Shown one piece after another: positions 54,192-63,057 of a stretch of DNA of 64,000 nucleotides. Source of the DNA: Neoalteromonas arenosi. GTDB lineage: Bacteria; Pseudomonadota; Gammaproteobacteria; Enterobacterales; Alteromonadaceae. The DNA lies in assembly GCF_030362855.1 (NCBI RefSeq), contig NZ_JAUCBP010000007.1, forward strand, positions 868,675-932,674, read 5' to 3'. Both the position numbers and the translations under genes were made by a program. The number at the start of each line of letters is the position of its first letter. Positions within the stretch are counted from its first letter, which is position 1. Below the pieces are notes generated by a model. It was not told where the DNA came from. It saw nothing but the letters and a program-made list of their open reading frames with translations, and did not search any database.

Positions 54192-55853
54192 ATGAGCTCT
54201 AAAACGCGAATAGCGATTGTTGAGGATAATGCCAGTGCGAGAATTCACTTGCGCAGTCATCTGTTGTCTCTGGGCAACCTCGACATCTCAAGCTATAGCA
54301 ACGGCAACGAACTCAAAGCGGCTTTGCGAACGCAATCAGTTGACGTCGTTCTGTTCGATTATCATTTAGGTCAGCACAAAAATGGGGTTGAATGGGTTAA
54401 GAGTCTGCAGAAATCAGGGTTGCTTAAACCGTCTACAGGGATCTTATTTATAACCTCTGATCAGACGCCACAAACCATTGGCCATATTGTTGATTTGCAA
54501 CCCGATTTTCTGATCATCAAGCCCTACACTATTCGTTCAATGAAGCAAACCGTCAGTCAATATCTCGCAATTCGCAAAGCAACTGCGGCGGCGTTACATG
54601 CGCTAGATGCAGGTGATCATAAATCGGCTTTGCAAAATGTCGACAGCCTACTTAGCAAGCAACAGTTCGCGCGGATCCGCATCCATTTGCTCAAGCTTAA
54701 AGCGCGCATTCTTCTGTTACTGAAACGCTACGATGACGCAATGACACTCTATGAGTCCGTGCTAACGCGTTCGGAAAATGTCATATGGGCTCGATGGGGT
54801 GCGATTAAATGTCTGTTTATGAGTGGTGATTGGCAACAGTGTCAAACGGCAATCGGCGATTTGCTCGAACTAAAATTAACCCAAAACAAAGCTTATGAAT
54901 GGCTCGCTTGTATTGCGTTTGAAGAGCACAATTTCGAGAAGGCCGAACGTTGGTTAGACAACATAAAAACCAGTGAGCTCACGATGCAAGCAACGCGTTT
55001 AAAAACACTCACCTATCAAATGCAAGAGCGGATTGACGATGCTATCGCGCTTCTGGAACGCAAGCGCATGAGCAATTTGAGTGTAAAAGAGCACCGCGAT
55101 GAACTGACCTTTGAATTAGCCGATTGCCATATTCGGCACGCAGCAACAGTAGATGAAGAGGAGCGCAGTGAAAATTTGTATAAAGCGCGGTGTTTAATTG
55201 GCAATGCAGGTCGTCACGCGGGCGATCGTCAGGCACATCAGCGCCGCGATTACATGTTGAGCTTTGCCAATATCTTGGAAGGCGACACTGAACGCGCCAA
55301 ACGCCTACTCAACAATGATTGGATGCACGATTTCTCGCGCTCTGAGGCCAACACTATGGTCATAGCAGCACAAGTCTGGCACGGTGTTGGAGACGAACAA
55401 CGTGCTCAACAAATCCTTGAATTATGTGCGGCGAAAAGCGAACAACTCGATGATCAAATTGAGCATATGATGATTGAGACCCAAATCATCGCTGGAGAAA
55501 AAGCAATTGGTGTTGCCGAAGACAAAGCCCTAGCGTTAAACAGTGAAGGTACCGAAGCCTTTGTGGCTGGAAATAACCTGTTAGCACTGGAAAAGTTTGC
55601 TGAAGCTTATCGCTTAGCCAATCACATTCCGGCATTTGCATTAAACCTTCTACAAAGCATGGTGCGCCAGAAGATCTCAAATTATCGTGGCACCCACACC
55701 GTTAGTCTACTCGAAGACCTAGAAAGTATGGAACTATCCGAAACCAATCAAATTCGTCTGAACGATATTCGCGCCGCCATTAATCAGACGCTTGCAAGGT
55801 TTCAGGTTGAACCGTTTGAACCATCCACCGAATCTTCCTCTACACCCGCTTGA
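54192..55853 (+). CDS. Response regulator with TPR output domain (paralogue of 30940-32595)
   Basis: 553 residues from the ATG at 54192; this start matches the paralogue's length, whereas a TTG at 54159 adds eleven residues. Receiver (about 5-125) with Glu11/Asp12, Asp56 (phospho-acceptor), Thr88 and Lys110. The rest is repeated TPR-like helix pairs, e.g. LLLLKRYDDAMTLYESVL and AFVAGNNLLALEKFAEAYRLA. As in the paralogue there is no DNA-binding output and no adjacent kinase, but no lipoprotein follows. Ends 11 bases before a convergent gene. Confidence 0.9.
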   Translation: MSSKTRIAIVEDNASARIHLRSHLLSLGNLDISSYSNGNELKAALRTQSVDVVLFDYHLGQHKNGVEWVKSLQKSGLLKPSTGILFITSDQTPQTIGHIVDLQPDFLIIKPYTIRSMKQTVSQYLAIRKATAAALHALDAGDHKSALQNVDSLLSKQQFARIRIHLLKLKARILLLLKRYDDAMTLYESVLTRSENVIWARWGAIKCLFMSGDWQQCQTAIGDLLELKLTQNKAYEWLACIAFEEHNFEKAERWLDNIKTSELTMQATRLKTLTYQMQERIDDAIALLERKRMSNLSVKEHRDELTFELADCHIRHAATVDEEERSENLYKARCLIGNAGRHAGDRQAHQRRDYMLSFANILEGDTERAKRLLNNDWMHDFSRSEANTMVIAAQVWHGVGDEQRAQQILELCAAKSEQLDDQIEHMMIETQIIAGEKAIGVAEDKALALNSEGTEAFVAGNNLLALEKFAEAYRLANHIPAFALNLLQSMVRQKISNYRGTHTVSLLEDLESMELSETNQIRLNDIRAAINQTLARFQVEPFEPSTESSSTPA

Positions 55854-55864
55854 ACTCAGCTCAA

Positions 55865-56734
55865 CTATTTAAAACGGCGCAATAAGCTGGATGTATCATT
55901 GCGACCACCACCCATTGCTTGTACATCGGCGTAAAACTGATCAACCAAAGCGGTCAATGGTAGACGCGCTCCTACTTGATTGGCATTATCTAAGGCAATT
56001 TTGAGATCTTTGCGCATCCAATCCACTGCAAAGCCAAAATCGTATTCACCAGCCAGCATAGTCTTGGCGCGGTTTTCCATTTGCCACGATTGCGCTGCCC
56101 CTTGACTGATGGTGTCGATGACTGCTTGGCAATCCAACCCCGCACATTGACCAAAGTGTAATGCTTCGGCTAACCCCTGCACAACACCAGCGATACAAAT
56201 TTGATTCATCATCTTTGCTTGCTGACCTGCACCAATATCACCAATCAATCTGACGCACCGAGCGAAATGCTGTAAGGTTTGCTCAACTTTGTCATAGGTC
56301 TCTCGCTGGCCCCCCATCATTACCGTTAATACGCCATTCTCGGCGCCAGCCTGGCCACCGGACACCGGCGCATCTAAAAAGCCGACTTGTTGTTTTGCAC
56401 AGGCGGCTTCAAGCTCAACAGCCAACTCTGCCGATGCCGTGGTGTGATCCACTACAATAGCGTTTTCGCTAGCACCAGCCAATACACCATCATCGCCGTA
56501 CATGACCGAGCGCACGTCATCATCATTGCCCACACATACTAAAATTAATTCAGCGTCTGCAGCGGCCTCTCGAGGCGTTTTACATGCACTACCTTTGTAC
56601 TCTGTCATCCATGCTTGGGCTTTCGAGTAAGTGCGGTTGTATACTTTCACACTTAACCCTGCGTTTGCGAGATGTCCCGCCATTGGATATCCCATTACGC
56701 CTAAGCCCACGAAGGCTACATTATTGATAGTCAT
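55865..56734 (-). CDS. NAD(P)-dependent beta-hydroxyacid dehydrogenase (HIBADH family)
   Basis: 289 residues, a paralogue of mmsB. NAD-binding GLGVMGYPM (about 10-18), substrate loop DAPVSGGQAGA (about 121-131), catalytic Lys in GQQAKMMNQ (about 170-178). Candidates are tartronate semialdehyde reductase (garR), a gamma-hydroxybutyrate dehydrogenase, or a second HIBADH; motifs alone do not decide. Not in the mms operon, so a separate role is likely. Confidence 0.85.
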   Translation of the reverse strand: MTINNVAFVGLGVMGYPMAGHLANAGLSVKVYNRTYSKAQAWMTEYKGSACKTPREAAADAELILVCVGNDDDVRSVMYGDDGVLAGASENAIVVDHTTASAELAVELEAACAKQQVGFLDAPVSGGQAGAENGVLTVMMGGQRETYDKVEQTLQHFARCVRLIGDIGAGQQAKMMNQICIAGVVQGLAEALHFGQCAGLDCQAVIDTISQGAAQSWQMENRAKTMLAGEYDFGFAVDWMRKDLKIALDNANQVGARLPLTALVDQFYADVQAMGGGRNDTSSLLRRFK

Positions 56735-56820
56735 TACACGGTTACCTTACATGCTGTGATCCGCAGCCATAAAGCCATTTGATAGACCCTGATAAATACA
56801 TAACAAAGATCGATTTGGCA

Positions 56821-56851
56821 TTGTCAAAAGCTGCACTTTTTCGTTTATACT
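56821..56851 (+). promoter_or_regulatory. Candidate promoter for glutathione peroxidase
   Basis: TTGTCA at 56821-56826 and TATACT at 56846-56851, spacer 19 bases (one or two longer than ideal), about 30 bases before the ATG. Confidence 0.4.
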
Positions 56852-56880
56852 CAATGACAAGATAATAACAGGAAACAACA

Positions 56881-57363
56881 ATGTCGCAGCCAATTTATGA
56901 CCATGAAGTCGCGCTCAACAATGGCGAGTTAAAATCACTTAAGGATTACGAAGGTCAGGTGATTTTGATCGTCAATACAGCGAGTAAGTGCGGATTTACA
57001 CCGCAATATGACGGATTACAGGCTTTGTATGACGAATATAAAGACAAAGGGTTTACAATTTTAGCATTTCCTTGTGACCAGTTTGGTCATCAGGAGCCAG
57101 GTGATGATAATGAAATTCAGCAATTTTGTAGTCTTAACTTCAATGTGAGTTTCCCGCTGTTTAAAAAGATTGAAGTTAACGGCGAAAATGCTTCACCGTT
57201 ATTTAACCAATTAAAAGCAGATGCTCCTGGCTTACTGGGTAGCAAGGGTATTAAGTGGAATTTCACCAAATTTCTAGTAAATCGCGACGGCAAAACCGTT
57301 GAGCGTTTTGCCCCTGCAACTAAACCTGAAGCGCTGAAGCGCAAAATCGAAGAACTGTTGTAA
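56881..57363 (+). CDS. Glutathione peroxidase (thiol peroxidase class)
   Basis: 160 residues. Reduces peroxides with thioredoxin or glutathione. The peroxidatic cysteine is Cys37 (TASKCGFT), where selenoenzymes carry Sec. Catalytic Gln71 (GHQEPG) and Trp127-Asn128 (KWNFTK) complete the tetrad. Two more cysteines, 65 (FPCDQFG) and 83, may resolve the sulfenate. AGGA lies 7 bases before the ATG. The ldhA gene follows by 3 bases, so both are probably co-transcribed. Confidence 0.93.
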   Translation: MSQPIYDHEVALNNGELKSLKDYEGQVILIVNTASKCGFTPQYDGLQALYDEYKDKGFTILAFPCDQFGHQEPGDDNEIQQFCSLNFNVSFPLFKKIEVNGENASPLFNQLKADAPGLLGSKGIKWNFTKFLVNRDGKTVERFAPATKPEALKRKIEELL

Positions 57364-57366
57364 GTT

Positions 57367-58374
57367 ATGCGGAGTGCTGACGCTTCTCGAATAGCCTTCT
57401 TCAGCAGTAAACGCTATGACCAAGAGATGTTTGAGCCTTTGGCTCAAGCATCGAAATTACACATTGATTTTAAAGAGCCCCGCTTAGATCAAACCACAGC
57501 CCCTCTCGCAGCAGGTGCAAAGCACGTATGTGTCTTTGTCAATGACGAAGTTAACACCAGCGTGGTTGAACAGTTAGCGAGTCTGGGTGTAGAGCATATT
57601 GCTCTGCGTTGTGCGGGCTACAATAATGTTGATATTGAAAGCTGCCGCGCTGCGGGTATCAGAGTGAGTCATGTGCCCACTTATTCGCCCGAAGCCGTGG
57701 CAGAGCATGCAATGGCTTTGATCCTAACCCTCAATCGCAAGATGCACAAAGCCTACAATCGGGTCAAGGAAGGCAATTTTGCGCTACAGGGATTATTGGG
57801 TTTTACCATGCATGGCAAAACTATTGGGATTATAGGGACTGGCAATATTGGCAAAGCGTTCGTACGCATCGCTTTGGGTTTTGGCTGCAAGGTACTGTGT
57901 TTTGATCCCTATCCAGACCCGTCAATCATTTCTCCAAACTGTCAGTATGTAGAATTATCTGAATTATTCGCCAAATCTGACATTATTAGCCTCCACTGCC
58001 CGCTTATGCCGCAAACCCAGCACATTATTAATACCGACTCCATTGCTCAAATGAAGCCAGGGGTTATGGTCATCAATACTTCACGTGGTGGATTAATCGA
58101 CACAGCAGCACTGATTAAAGGCCTAAAGTCCAAGCACATTGGTTTTGTAGGCTTAGATGTTTACGAAATGGAGTCAGAATTATTTTTTCGAGACCGCTCA
58201 TGTGAAGTTATTCAAGACGACCTTTTCCAACGTTTATCGACTTTCCACAATGTACTGATTACTGGACATCAAGGTTTCTTTACGATTGAAGCGGTCACCG
58301 AAATAGCCAATACCACTTTGGCTAATATCCTTAACTTAAACCAGGGGCAACCCGTGGCTGCGCGCTTTTTATAA
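57367..58374 (+). CDS. ldhA: D-lactate dehydrogenase, fermentative type
   Basis: 335 residues, E. coli LdhA-like. Reduces pyruvate to D-lactate with NADH. LRCAGYNNVD (about 79-88), NAD-binding GIIGTGNIG (about 152-160), and VINTSRGGLID plus LTGH-type QxF segment with the catalytic His in TGHQGFFT (about 298-305). The pairing of an oxidative-defence gene and lactate formation in one transcript is unusual. The 3' end is 2 bases from folM. Confidence 0.92.
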   Translation: MRSADASRIAFFSSKRYDQEMFEPLAQASKLHIDFKEPRLDQTTAPLAAGAKHVCVFVNDEVNTSVVEQLASLGVEHIALRCAGYNNVDIESCRAAGIRVSHVPTYSPEAVAEHAMALILTLNRKMHKAYNRVKEGNFALQGLLGFTMHGKTIGIIGTGNIGKAFVRIALGFGCKVLCFDPYPDPSIISPNCQYVELSELFAKSDIISLHCPLMPQTQHIINTDSIAQMKPGVMVINTSRGGLIDTAALIKGLKSKHIGFVGLDVYEMESELFFRDRSCEVIQDDLFQRLSTFHNVLITGHQGFFTIEAVTEIANTTLANILNLNQGQPVAARFL

Positions 58375-58376
58375 CG

Positions 58377-59093
58377 CTACAGCACAATTGAGCGACCACC
58401 ATCAACCGTAATTGCAGTGCCTGAGACAAACGCGTTATCGAGAATATAGTCTACGGTTTTGAGCAGCGCTGCAAACCCCGCCTCGACGCCACTCAAGCTA
58501 TTTTTCAATACCGCGTGCTGCTCACCTTTAGAATGTTCTGGCAGGAATTTAATTGCTCCGGGTTTGATACTATTGACTCTGATCGCTGGCGCTAGTTGCT
58601 TGGCCAATGATTTGGTTAGATTCTCTAAGCCAGCCTTTGTCGCAGAATAATACATATGTTGTGGTTTAGGGTTATCAGCGTATATATCAGTGAGATTAAT
58701 GATCACACCTTCTTTAAATGCAGCTGGGTTAAACTGCTCGGCAAACCAATGGCTCAAGGTTGCTGGTAGCGCCATATGCACCTTATACATGTTCATAAAC
58801 TGCGCCTGTGCGTCTTGTTGATTATCCTTATCTGCCTCAAAGAGCGAAGCATTATTGATCAGCACAGTCACGTTTTTAACGCCTGCATCTTGCAGTACTT
58901 GCAGCGCTGAATCAGGTGAGTAGTCGATACACTCAATCACATTGATATGCGCGGGAAACTGATGAGTCAGGTCCTGCAAGGCCAGATTGGACTCGCGTGT
59001 CATTGCCGTCACTTGGTAACCCTGCACAACAAAATGTTCAACGAGTGCAAGGCCGAAACGACGCCCAGCACCACTGATTAAGATATGTGGCAT
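58377..59093 (-). CDS. folM: Dihydromonapterin reductase FolM
   Basis: 238 residues, short-chain dehydrogenase. Nucleotide site SGAGRRFGLAL (about 7-17), catalytic YSATK (Tyr/Lys, about 149-153) and the C-terminal VSGTAITVDGGRS. The RRFGLAL opening is characteristic of FolM rather than general SDRs. It makes tetrahydromonapterin and has weak dihydrofolate reductase activity. pabB, for folate, is elsewhere in the window. Convergent with ldhA. Confidence 0.88.
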   Translation of the reverse strand: MPHILISGAGRRFGLALVEHFVVQGYQVTAMTRESNLALQDLTHQFPAHINVIECIDYSPDSALQVLQDAGVKNVTVLINNASLFEADKDNQQDAQAQFMNMYKVHMALPATLSHWFAEQFNPAAFKEGVIINLTDIYADNPKPQHMYYSATKAGLENLTKSLAKQLAPAIRVNSIKPGAIKFLPEHSKGEQHAVLKNSLSGVEAGFAALLKTVDYILDNAFVSGTAITVDGGRSIVL

Positions 59094-59108
59094 TAGTGTT
59101 TTCTCATT

Positions 59109-59987
59109 CTAATCTTCGCTAGCACGCACTCTAACTGTCGGACGATAATAACAAACGTCTAAGTTACCCGTGCCTTTGTAATGGAAAAATTCATTGTCTA
59201 ACGTCCGAGCTGATCTCAAGCGCGATTGAAATGCTAGTGAAGCGAAGTGCAGTCGCTCCAATGACATTTGTTCGTCCGCAGGTAAATCACTGCCTATTGA
59301 TGCACTTATAATTCTGGTTCGCTCAGTTTCATTGTCTATTACGCCACCATTCACTGCCGCATCACCGCGTTTAATTGATTGTACGTTAGCCATCCCATAG
59401 ACCACTTGGCCAAATATACTCATATTGCGGTCTAGATGCCGCGGCGCTTGACCAATGACAATATAGAAATCGGTGGTGGCAGAGTCGGCCTTAACACCTC
59501 TAGCCATTGCAACAGCCCCTGGGCAATGTAACAACCACTGTTGCTTATCATTAAAGCTGCGACCTGCGGGGAAACCATGGGCAAATCCGGTCTGTGCAGC
59601 TAAAAACTCAGGACTTTGCACTACTTCAAAGACAACCGCTTTTGAGTCCACAGGTAACGTATATTCAGCTGGCAGCGTTGAACGAAACGCTGATTCCTTC
59701 TCACCACTTACGTCGCCTCCTTGCGCAACAAAACCATCAATAACCCGATAAAAGTCTAAACCGTCGTAAAAACCGCTTTTTACCAGATCTTTAAAACGCT
59801 GCGCGTGTTTGGGAGCGAACCTGTGGTTAACTTCTATGACCACCAAGCCCGCAGTCGTGTTTAGGTAAACCAAATTTGCGTTGTCTAAAACCTCGTATTC
59901 AGGCTGCGGTTGCTCAGCAAGTGTCAAATGAATGGGAAGCAAAAGACATAGCCCTAATAAAAGTGTTTTGAGCTGCTTGATAATCAT
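59109..59987 (-). CDS. Periplasmic cyclophilin-type peptidyl-prolyl isomerase with C-terminal extension
   Basis: 292 residues from the ATG at 59987, with GGAGAG 6-7 bases upstream. A signal peptide ends near HLTLAEQ, then the cyclophilin fold (about 40-210) with FYDGLDFYRVIDGFVAQGGD, carrying the Arg and the QGGD motif. Larger than a simple cyclophilin (about 170) because of internal insertions and a C-terminal part of about 70 residues. It presumably helps fold exported proteins. Confidence 0.87.
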   Translation of the reverse strand: MIIKQLKTLLLGLCLLLPIHLTLAEQPQPEYEVLDNANLVYLNTTAGLVVIEVNHRFAPKHAQRFKDLVKSGFYDGLDFYRVIDGFVAQGGDVSGEKESAFRSTLPAEYTLPVDSKAVVFEVVQSPEFLAAQTGFAHGFPAGRSFNDKQQWLLHCPGAVAMARGVKADSATTDFYIVIGQAPRHLDRNMSIFGQVVYGMANVQSIKRGDAAVNGGVIDNETERTRIISASIGSDLPADEQMSLERLHFASLAFQSRLRSARTLDNEFFHYKGTGNLDVCYYRPTVRVRASED

Positions 59988-60027
59988 CGTTGTCTCTCCA
60001 TAAATTTTGTGGTTCACACCAACTACT

Positions 60028-60774
60028 CTAGCGCTTGGCAATGACATGAAAATAACGCCCTAACCACTTAAACGGGTCTTGCGTTGAATACGCCAGCTCC
60101 ATGGCAAGAATGTCATTGTACTTACTCTCCCAGTGGTCGCGATCACGCATGTAATCGTGAAAGCAGCGTACCCCCGCAGTCAGCTCGATGCTTAGGCCTT
60201 GAGATTGCAAATAATTAATAATGGCTTCTGGCTTTTGCGGATTGTTCGGGTTTAAACGCACCCGATTTTTCGTGACCAGTCCTTGCTCAATTAAGTCAAA
60301 ATTACCATACAGCGCATTGCTGAATAACGCGGCATTGTGATTGAAAAAGCTTAAACTTAATACGCCATCCGACTTGAGCAAGCTAATACATTTATCGATC
60401 ACAGAGAATGGTTTAGCACACCACTCTAAAACAGCGTGACAAAAAACACGATCGACAGGCGCCGATTGCAATGCTTGTAAATCGCCCACAGCAAACGCTA
60501 TCCGCGTTGATCCTGCGTGCTTTGCTTTTGCCAAAGCGATAGCGTCAGCAGATATGTCATTGAGTAAAACCCGGTGCCCGGCATTAAGCGCAAATGCTGC
60601 CATTTCGCCCGTTCCACCGCCCACATCGATAACATCGAGTGGCTTGGGACTATCGAGAAAAGGCCGTAAATGTGCCGCCAAAACAGCTGAGCGAATTTTG
60701 CCTTTACTAGAGCCATAGATGTTGCGCTCAAACTTATTCGCAATACCATCAAAACTTTGATCACTTTTCGACAT
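60028..60774 (-). CDS. cmoM: tRNA 5-carboxymethoxyuridine methyltransferase CmoM
   Basis: 248 residues from the ATG at 60774. Methylates the carboxyl of cmo5U at position 34 of some tRNAs (formerly SmtA). FDGIANKFERNIYGSSKG (about 8-25), SAM motif VIDVGGGTGEMA (about 50-61), and FHDYMRDRD (about 196-204) align with E. coli CmoM. CmoA and CmoB, which act before it, are not in the window, but TrhO (29252-30244) is. 38 bases precede the cyclophilin start, on the same strand. Confidence 0.94.
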   Translation of the reverse strand: MSKSDQSFDGIANKFERNIYGSSKGKIRSAVLAAHLRPFLDSPKPLDVIDVGGGTGEMAAFALNAGHRVLLNDISADAIALAKAKHAGSTRIAFAVGDLQALQSAPVDRVFCHAVLEWCAKPFSVIDKCISLLKSDGVLSLSFFNHNAALFSNALYGNFDLIEQGLVTKNRVRLNPNNPQKPEAIINYLQSQGLSIELTAGVRCFHDYMRDRDHWESKYNDILAMELAYSTQDPFKWLGRYFHVIAKR

Positions 60775-60785
60775 CAACACGCCTT

Positions 60786-61547
60786 TTATGCGGGGTTTGG
60801 AATGTCGACAAAGGTAACATCGAGCTCAAACTTTTCCGCTAAATGCTCGCCTAACGCCTTTGCACCATAACGCTCGGTGGCATGATGTCCGGCGGCAAAA
60901 AAGTCAATATTCATCTCGCGGGCCGTATGAATCGTTTGTTCTGACACTTCGCCACTGATAAATGCGTCGATCCCCAAATCAGCGGCTGCATCTATGTAAC
61001 CCTGACCTCCCCCGGTACACCAAGCGACCGTAGTTATTATCCGCTCGGGATCCCCCTCACTTAAAACCGTGGTCTTAAGTTCAGTGCGCAGACGATCGAC
61101 TAACTGTTGATGGGTTATTGGCGTCTTAAAGCGGCCACGCAGTGCCACGCTGAATGGATCGTTAGCATCGACACCTTGCCCAACGTCAATCGATAAGCGT
61201 TTGGCAAGTTGCACATTGTTGCCAAACTCCGTGTGAACATCCAACGGTAGGTGAAATGCAAACAGGTTGATATCGTGCGCCAACAATGCAGCTAGGCGAC
61301 GTTTTTTCATGCCTCGTAAGCACGGATCTTCACCTTTCCAAAAATAGCCATGATGAACCAGTATGGCATCGGCCTGATACTCGATGGCAGCATCAATTAG
61401 TGCCTGCGAGGCTGTTACTCCGGTAACAATTTTCTGAATATTAGTTTTACCTTCTACCTGTAAACCATTTGGACAGTAGTCTTTAATTTTACTCGTTTTG
61501 AGCAATTCAGATAAATAATGGAGTAATTCTAAATTTGTAAGGGACAT
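60786..61547 (-). CDS. NIF3/YbgI-family dinuclear metal protein
   Basis: 253 residues from the ATG at 61547; a longer frame begins at 61580. Characteristic features: YCPNGLQVEGK (about 27-37), LVHHGYFWKG with metal-binding histidines (about 64-73), and a C-terminal GHHATERYGAKALGEHLA (about 219-236). Family members form hexamers with two metal ions; the reaction is disputed (GTP cyclohydrolase-like to hydrolase). 11 bases before cmoM on the same strand. Confidence 0.93.
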   Translation of the reverse strand: MSLTNLELLHYLSELLKTSKIKDYCPNGLQVEGKTNIQKIVTGVTASQALIDAAIEYQADAILVHHGYFWKGEDPCLRGMKKRRLAALLAHDINLFAFHLPLDVHTEFGNNVQLAKRLSIDVGQGVDANDPFSVALRGRFKTPITHQQLVDRLRTELKTTVLSEGDPERIITTVAWCTGGGQGYIDAAADLGIDAFISGEVSEQTIHTAREMNIDFFAAGHHATERYGAKALGEHLAEKFELDVTFVDIPNPA

Positions 61548-61642
61548 GTAAAACCTATGTAAATTAGACTTTGCTGGCATTTATGGGTATAAAACACATC
61601 TAGTTTTACTATGAATAACCACTAAAAGGAAATCTATCCATT

Positions 61643-61993
61643 ATGGCAGCGTTAGATAAAGACCAAGTCATCGAAAAGTTTACCAAAGCCTATACTGCAC
61701 AAAATGGCAAAGCCCCAACTATCGAGGCAAAAGGCGGATGGTACAGTGTTGACGGTGGAAAAAACATGCGTCTTGCAGCACTTGATGAACTGGCAGATTC
61801 AATGGGCGGTGAAGCGCCTGCAGAAAAACCTGCAGCAACAGCCAAACCGAAAGCAGAAAAGAAAGCGCCTAAAGCCGCAAAACCTGCTGCGAAAAAGGCT
61901 AGCAAGCCGAAAGCAAAGGGTTCTTTTTCTGTAAAAGCGGCTTACAATGCAAAGCTACAAGCCGAAAACCCTGGTGCGCTACTACCGCGCTAA
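61643..61993 (+). CDS. Small protein with a lysine/alanine-rich, histone H1-like segment
   Basis: 116 residues, good RBS AAGGAAA. The N-terminal 55 residues form a small folded part (VIEKFTKAY, GGWYSVDGGKNMRL). Residues about 58-93 are a low-complexity stretch of A, K and P (EKPAATAKPKAEKKAPKAAKPAAKK-like, 35 residues), as in AlgP and H1-like proteins. The end, about 94-116, is a short ordered tail (SFSVKAAYNAKLQAENPG). Possible nucleic-acid binder; no family named. Confidence 0.75.
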   Translation: MAALDKDQVIEKFTKAYTAQNGKAPTIEAKGGWYSVDGGKNMRLAALDELADSMGGEAPAEKPAATAKPKAEKKAPKAAKPAAKKASKPKAKGSFSVKAAYNAKLQAENPGALLPR

Positions 61994-62004
61994 ACTTTAG
62001 GTTG

Positions 62005-62022
62005 GAGTGCCTGTTGGCACTC
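62005..62022. terminator. Hairpin between the H1-like gene and the thioesterase gene
   Basis: GAGTGCC and GGCACTC arms with TGTT loop. It sits between two converging genes, so could end either transcript; the T run is weak on both strands. Confidence 0.5.
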
Positions 62023-62027
62023 TCCTG

Positions 62028-62480
62028 TTATTCGCTCCGTTCCTGTATCGTACCAGCTAAATTGACTGGGCCGCATACCTTATCTTCAAGTAATGAATCT
62101 CTTAGCCATTGTGGGACTGCACATTTAGTCTGGGCGTGGGTATCAAGCATTACATAAACCGCACTGGCTTCGGCAATTTTTCGCAGGTCATTGAGTCGAC
62201 TAATATCGCAATTGAGAACGAACGAAGTATTCCCTACGCGCTCGCACTTCATCGCTAAATGCAGAACATCATCAAATTGAGCAGACGCAAACCAACGGAT
62301 ATTGAGATTGACGACTTGTGTCATCCACCCTTGCGCTTCGAGTTGCTCATAACCGTTACACAAGAAACGCATATACTCGGTACTTGCCACATCAACGTAG
62401 TCAGCATAACGCGCATTAAAAACCACATTTTGCGGATCGCATTCAGCAAATCGAACGCGTAGATATACATCGGTTTGCAT
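62028..62480 (-). CDS. YbgC/FadM-type acyl-CoA thioesterase
   Basis: 150 residues, hot-dog fold. The catalytic Asp15 is in FAECDPQNVVFN (about 11-22), where the family has (D/E)xDxxGHVNN variants, and the HotDog helix region YADYVDVASTEYMRF follows. 4-hydroxybenzoyl-CoA thioesterase-like enzymes of this class hydrolyse short acyl-CoAs or acyl-ACPs. Substrate not evident. Ten bases before the DUF2058 gene's end, same strand. Confidence 0.87.
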   Translation of the reverse strand: MQTDVYLRVRFAECDPQNVVFNARYADYVDVASTEYMRFLCNGYEQLEAQGWMTQVVNLNIRWFASAQFDDVLHLAMKCERVGNTSFVLNCDISRLNDLRKIAEASAVYVMLDTHAQTKCAVPQWLRDSLLEDKVCGPVNLAGTIQERSE

Positions 62481-62490
62481 GGAACTTAGA

Positions 62491-63036
62491 TTACCACGTT
62501 AGATCGTCTGGTATCTCATAATCGGCATACCAATCTTCAGTACCTTCAGTAACCTCATCCGTTACAGCTTGGTCAATCTCAGCGATATAAACGACAGATT
62601 GTGGTGCACGCTCAGCAATTTTTTCAGCAACAACGATTGGCACCAACTCATATTCTTCTTCCAATAGAACAACCGCCAACTTAGCCGCCAATACGCCCTT
62701 GTGTTGCGCATCGGTCACGTACATACGCTTGATCTTGTTGTCATGAGTGAAGTTGAGTAGCGTTTCACCTTTGCTGCGCGATTGTTTATTCAAATCAATT
62801 AGCTGTTTAACTTGCGCCGCAACTGAACGCTCGTGTTTCACAGCATTCTGCTGTTGATTGAGTTCGCGATCTTTGACTTTTTTGGCAGCTAGCGCCTCTT
62901 GTGCCGCCGCCTGTGCCGCATTATCTACTGGTTGCTTACGCTTTTTCTGTTTGCGCTTTTCAGCCCGCGCTTGTTTCGCTTTGGACTTATCCGCAACACC
63001 CGCTTTTAGCAACTGCTCTTGTAGTGATAAAGCCAT
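62491..63036 (-). CDS. DUF2058 (YaiL-like) protein
   Basis: 181 residues. A strongly basic coiled-coil N-terminal half (about 15-85, with KAKQARAEKRKQKKRKQ), then a conserved core with NFTHDNKIKRMYV and the acidic end. E. coli YaiL is of this family ('nucleoprotein/polynucleotide-associated enzyme'); biochemical role unknown. It is between topA and a thioesterase gene. Confidence 0.88.
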   Translation of the reverse strand: MALSLQEQLLKAGVADKSKAKQARAEKRKQKKRKQPVDNAAQAAAQEALAAKKVKDRELNQQQNAVKHERSVAAQVKQLIDLNKQSRSKGETLLNFTHDNKIKRMYVTDAQHKGVLAAKLAVVLLEEEYELVPIVVAEKIAERAPQSVVYIAEIDQAVTDEVTEGTEDWYADYEIPDDLTW

Positions 63037-63057
63037 GGTTTTTCTCTAAATTTTTAA

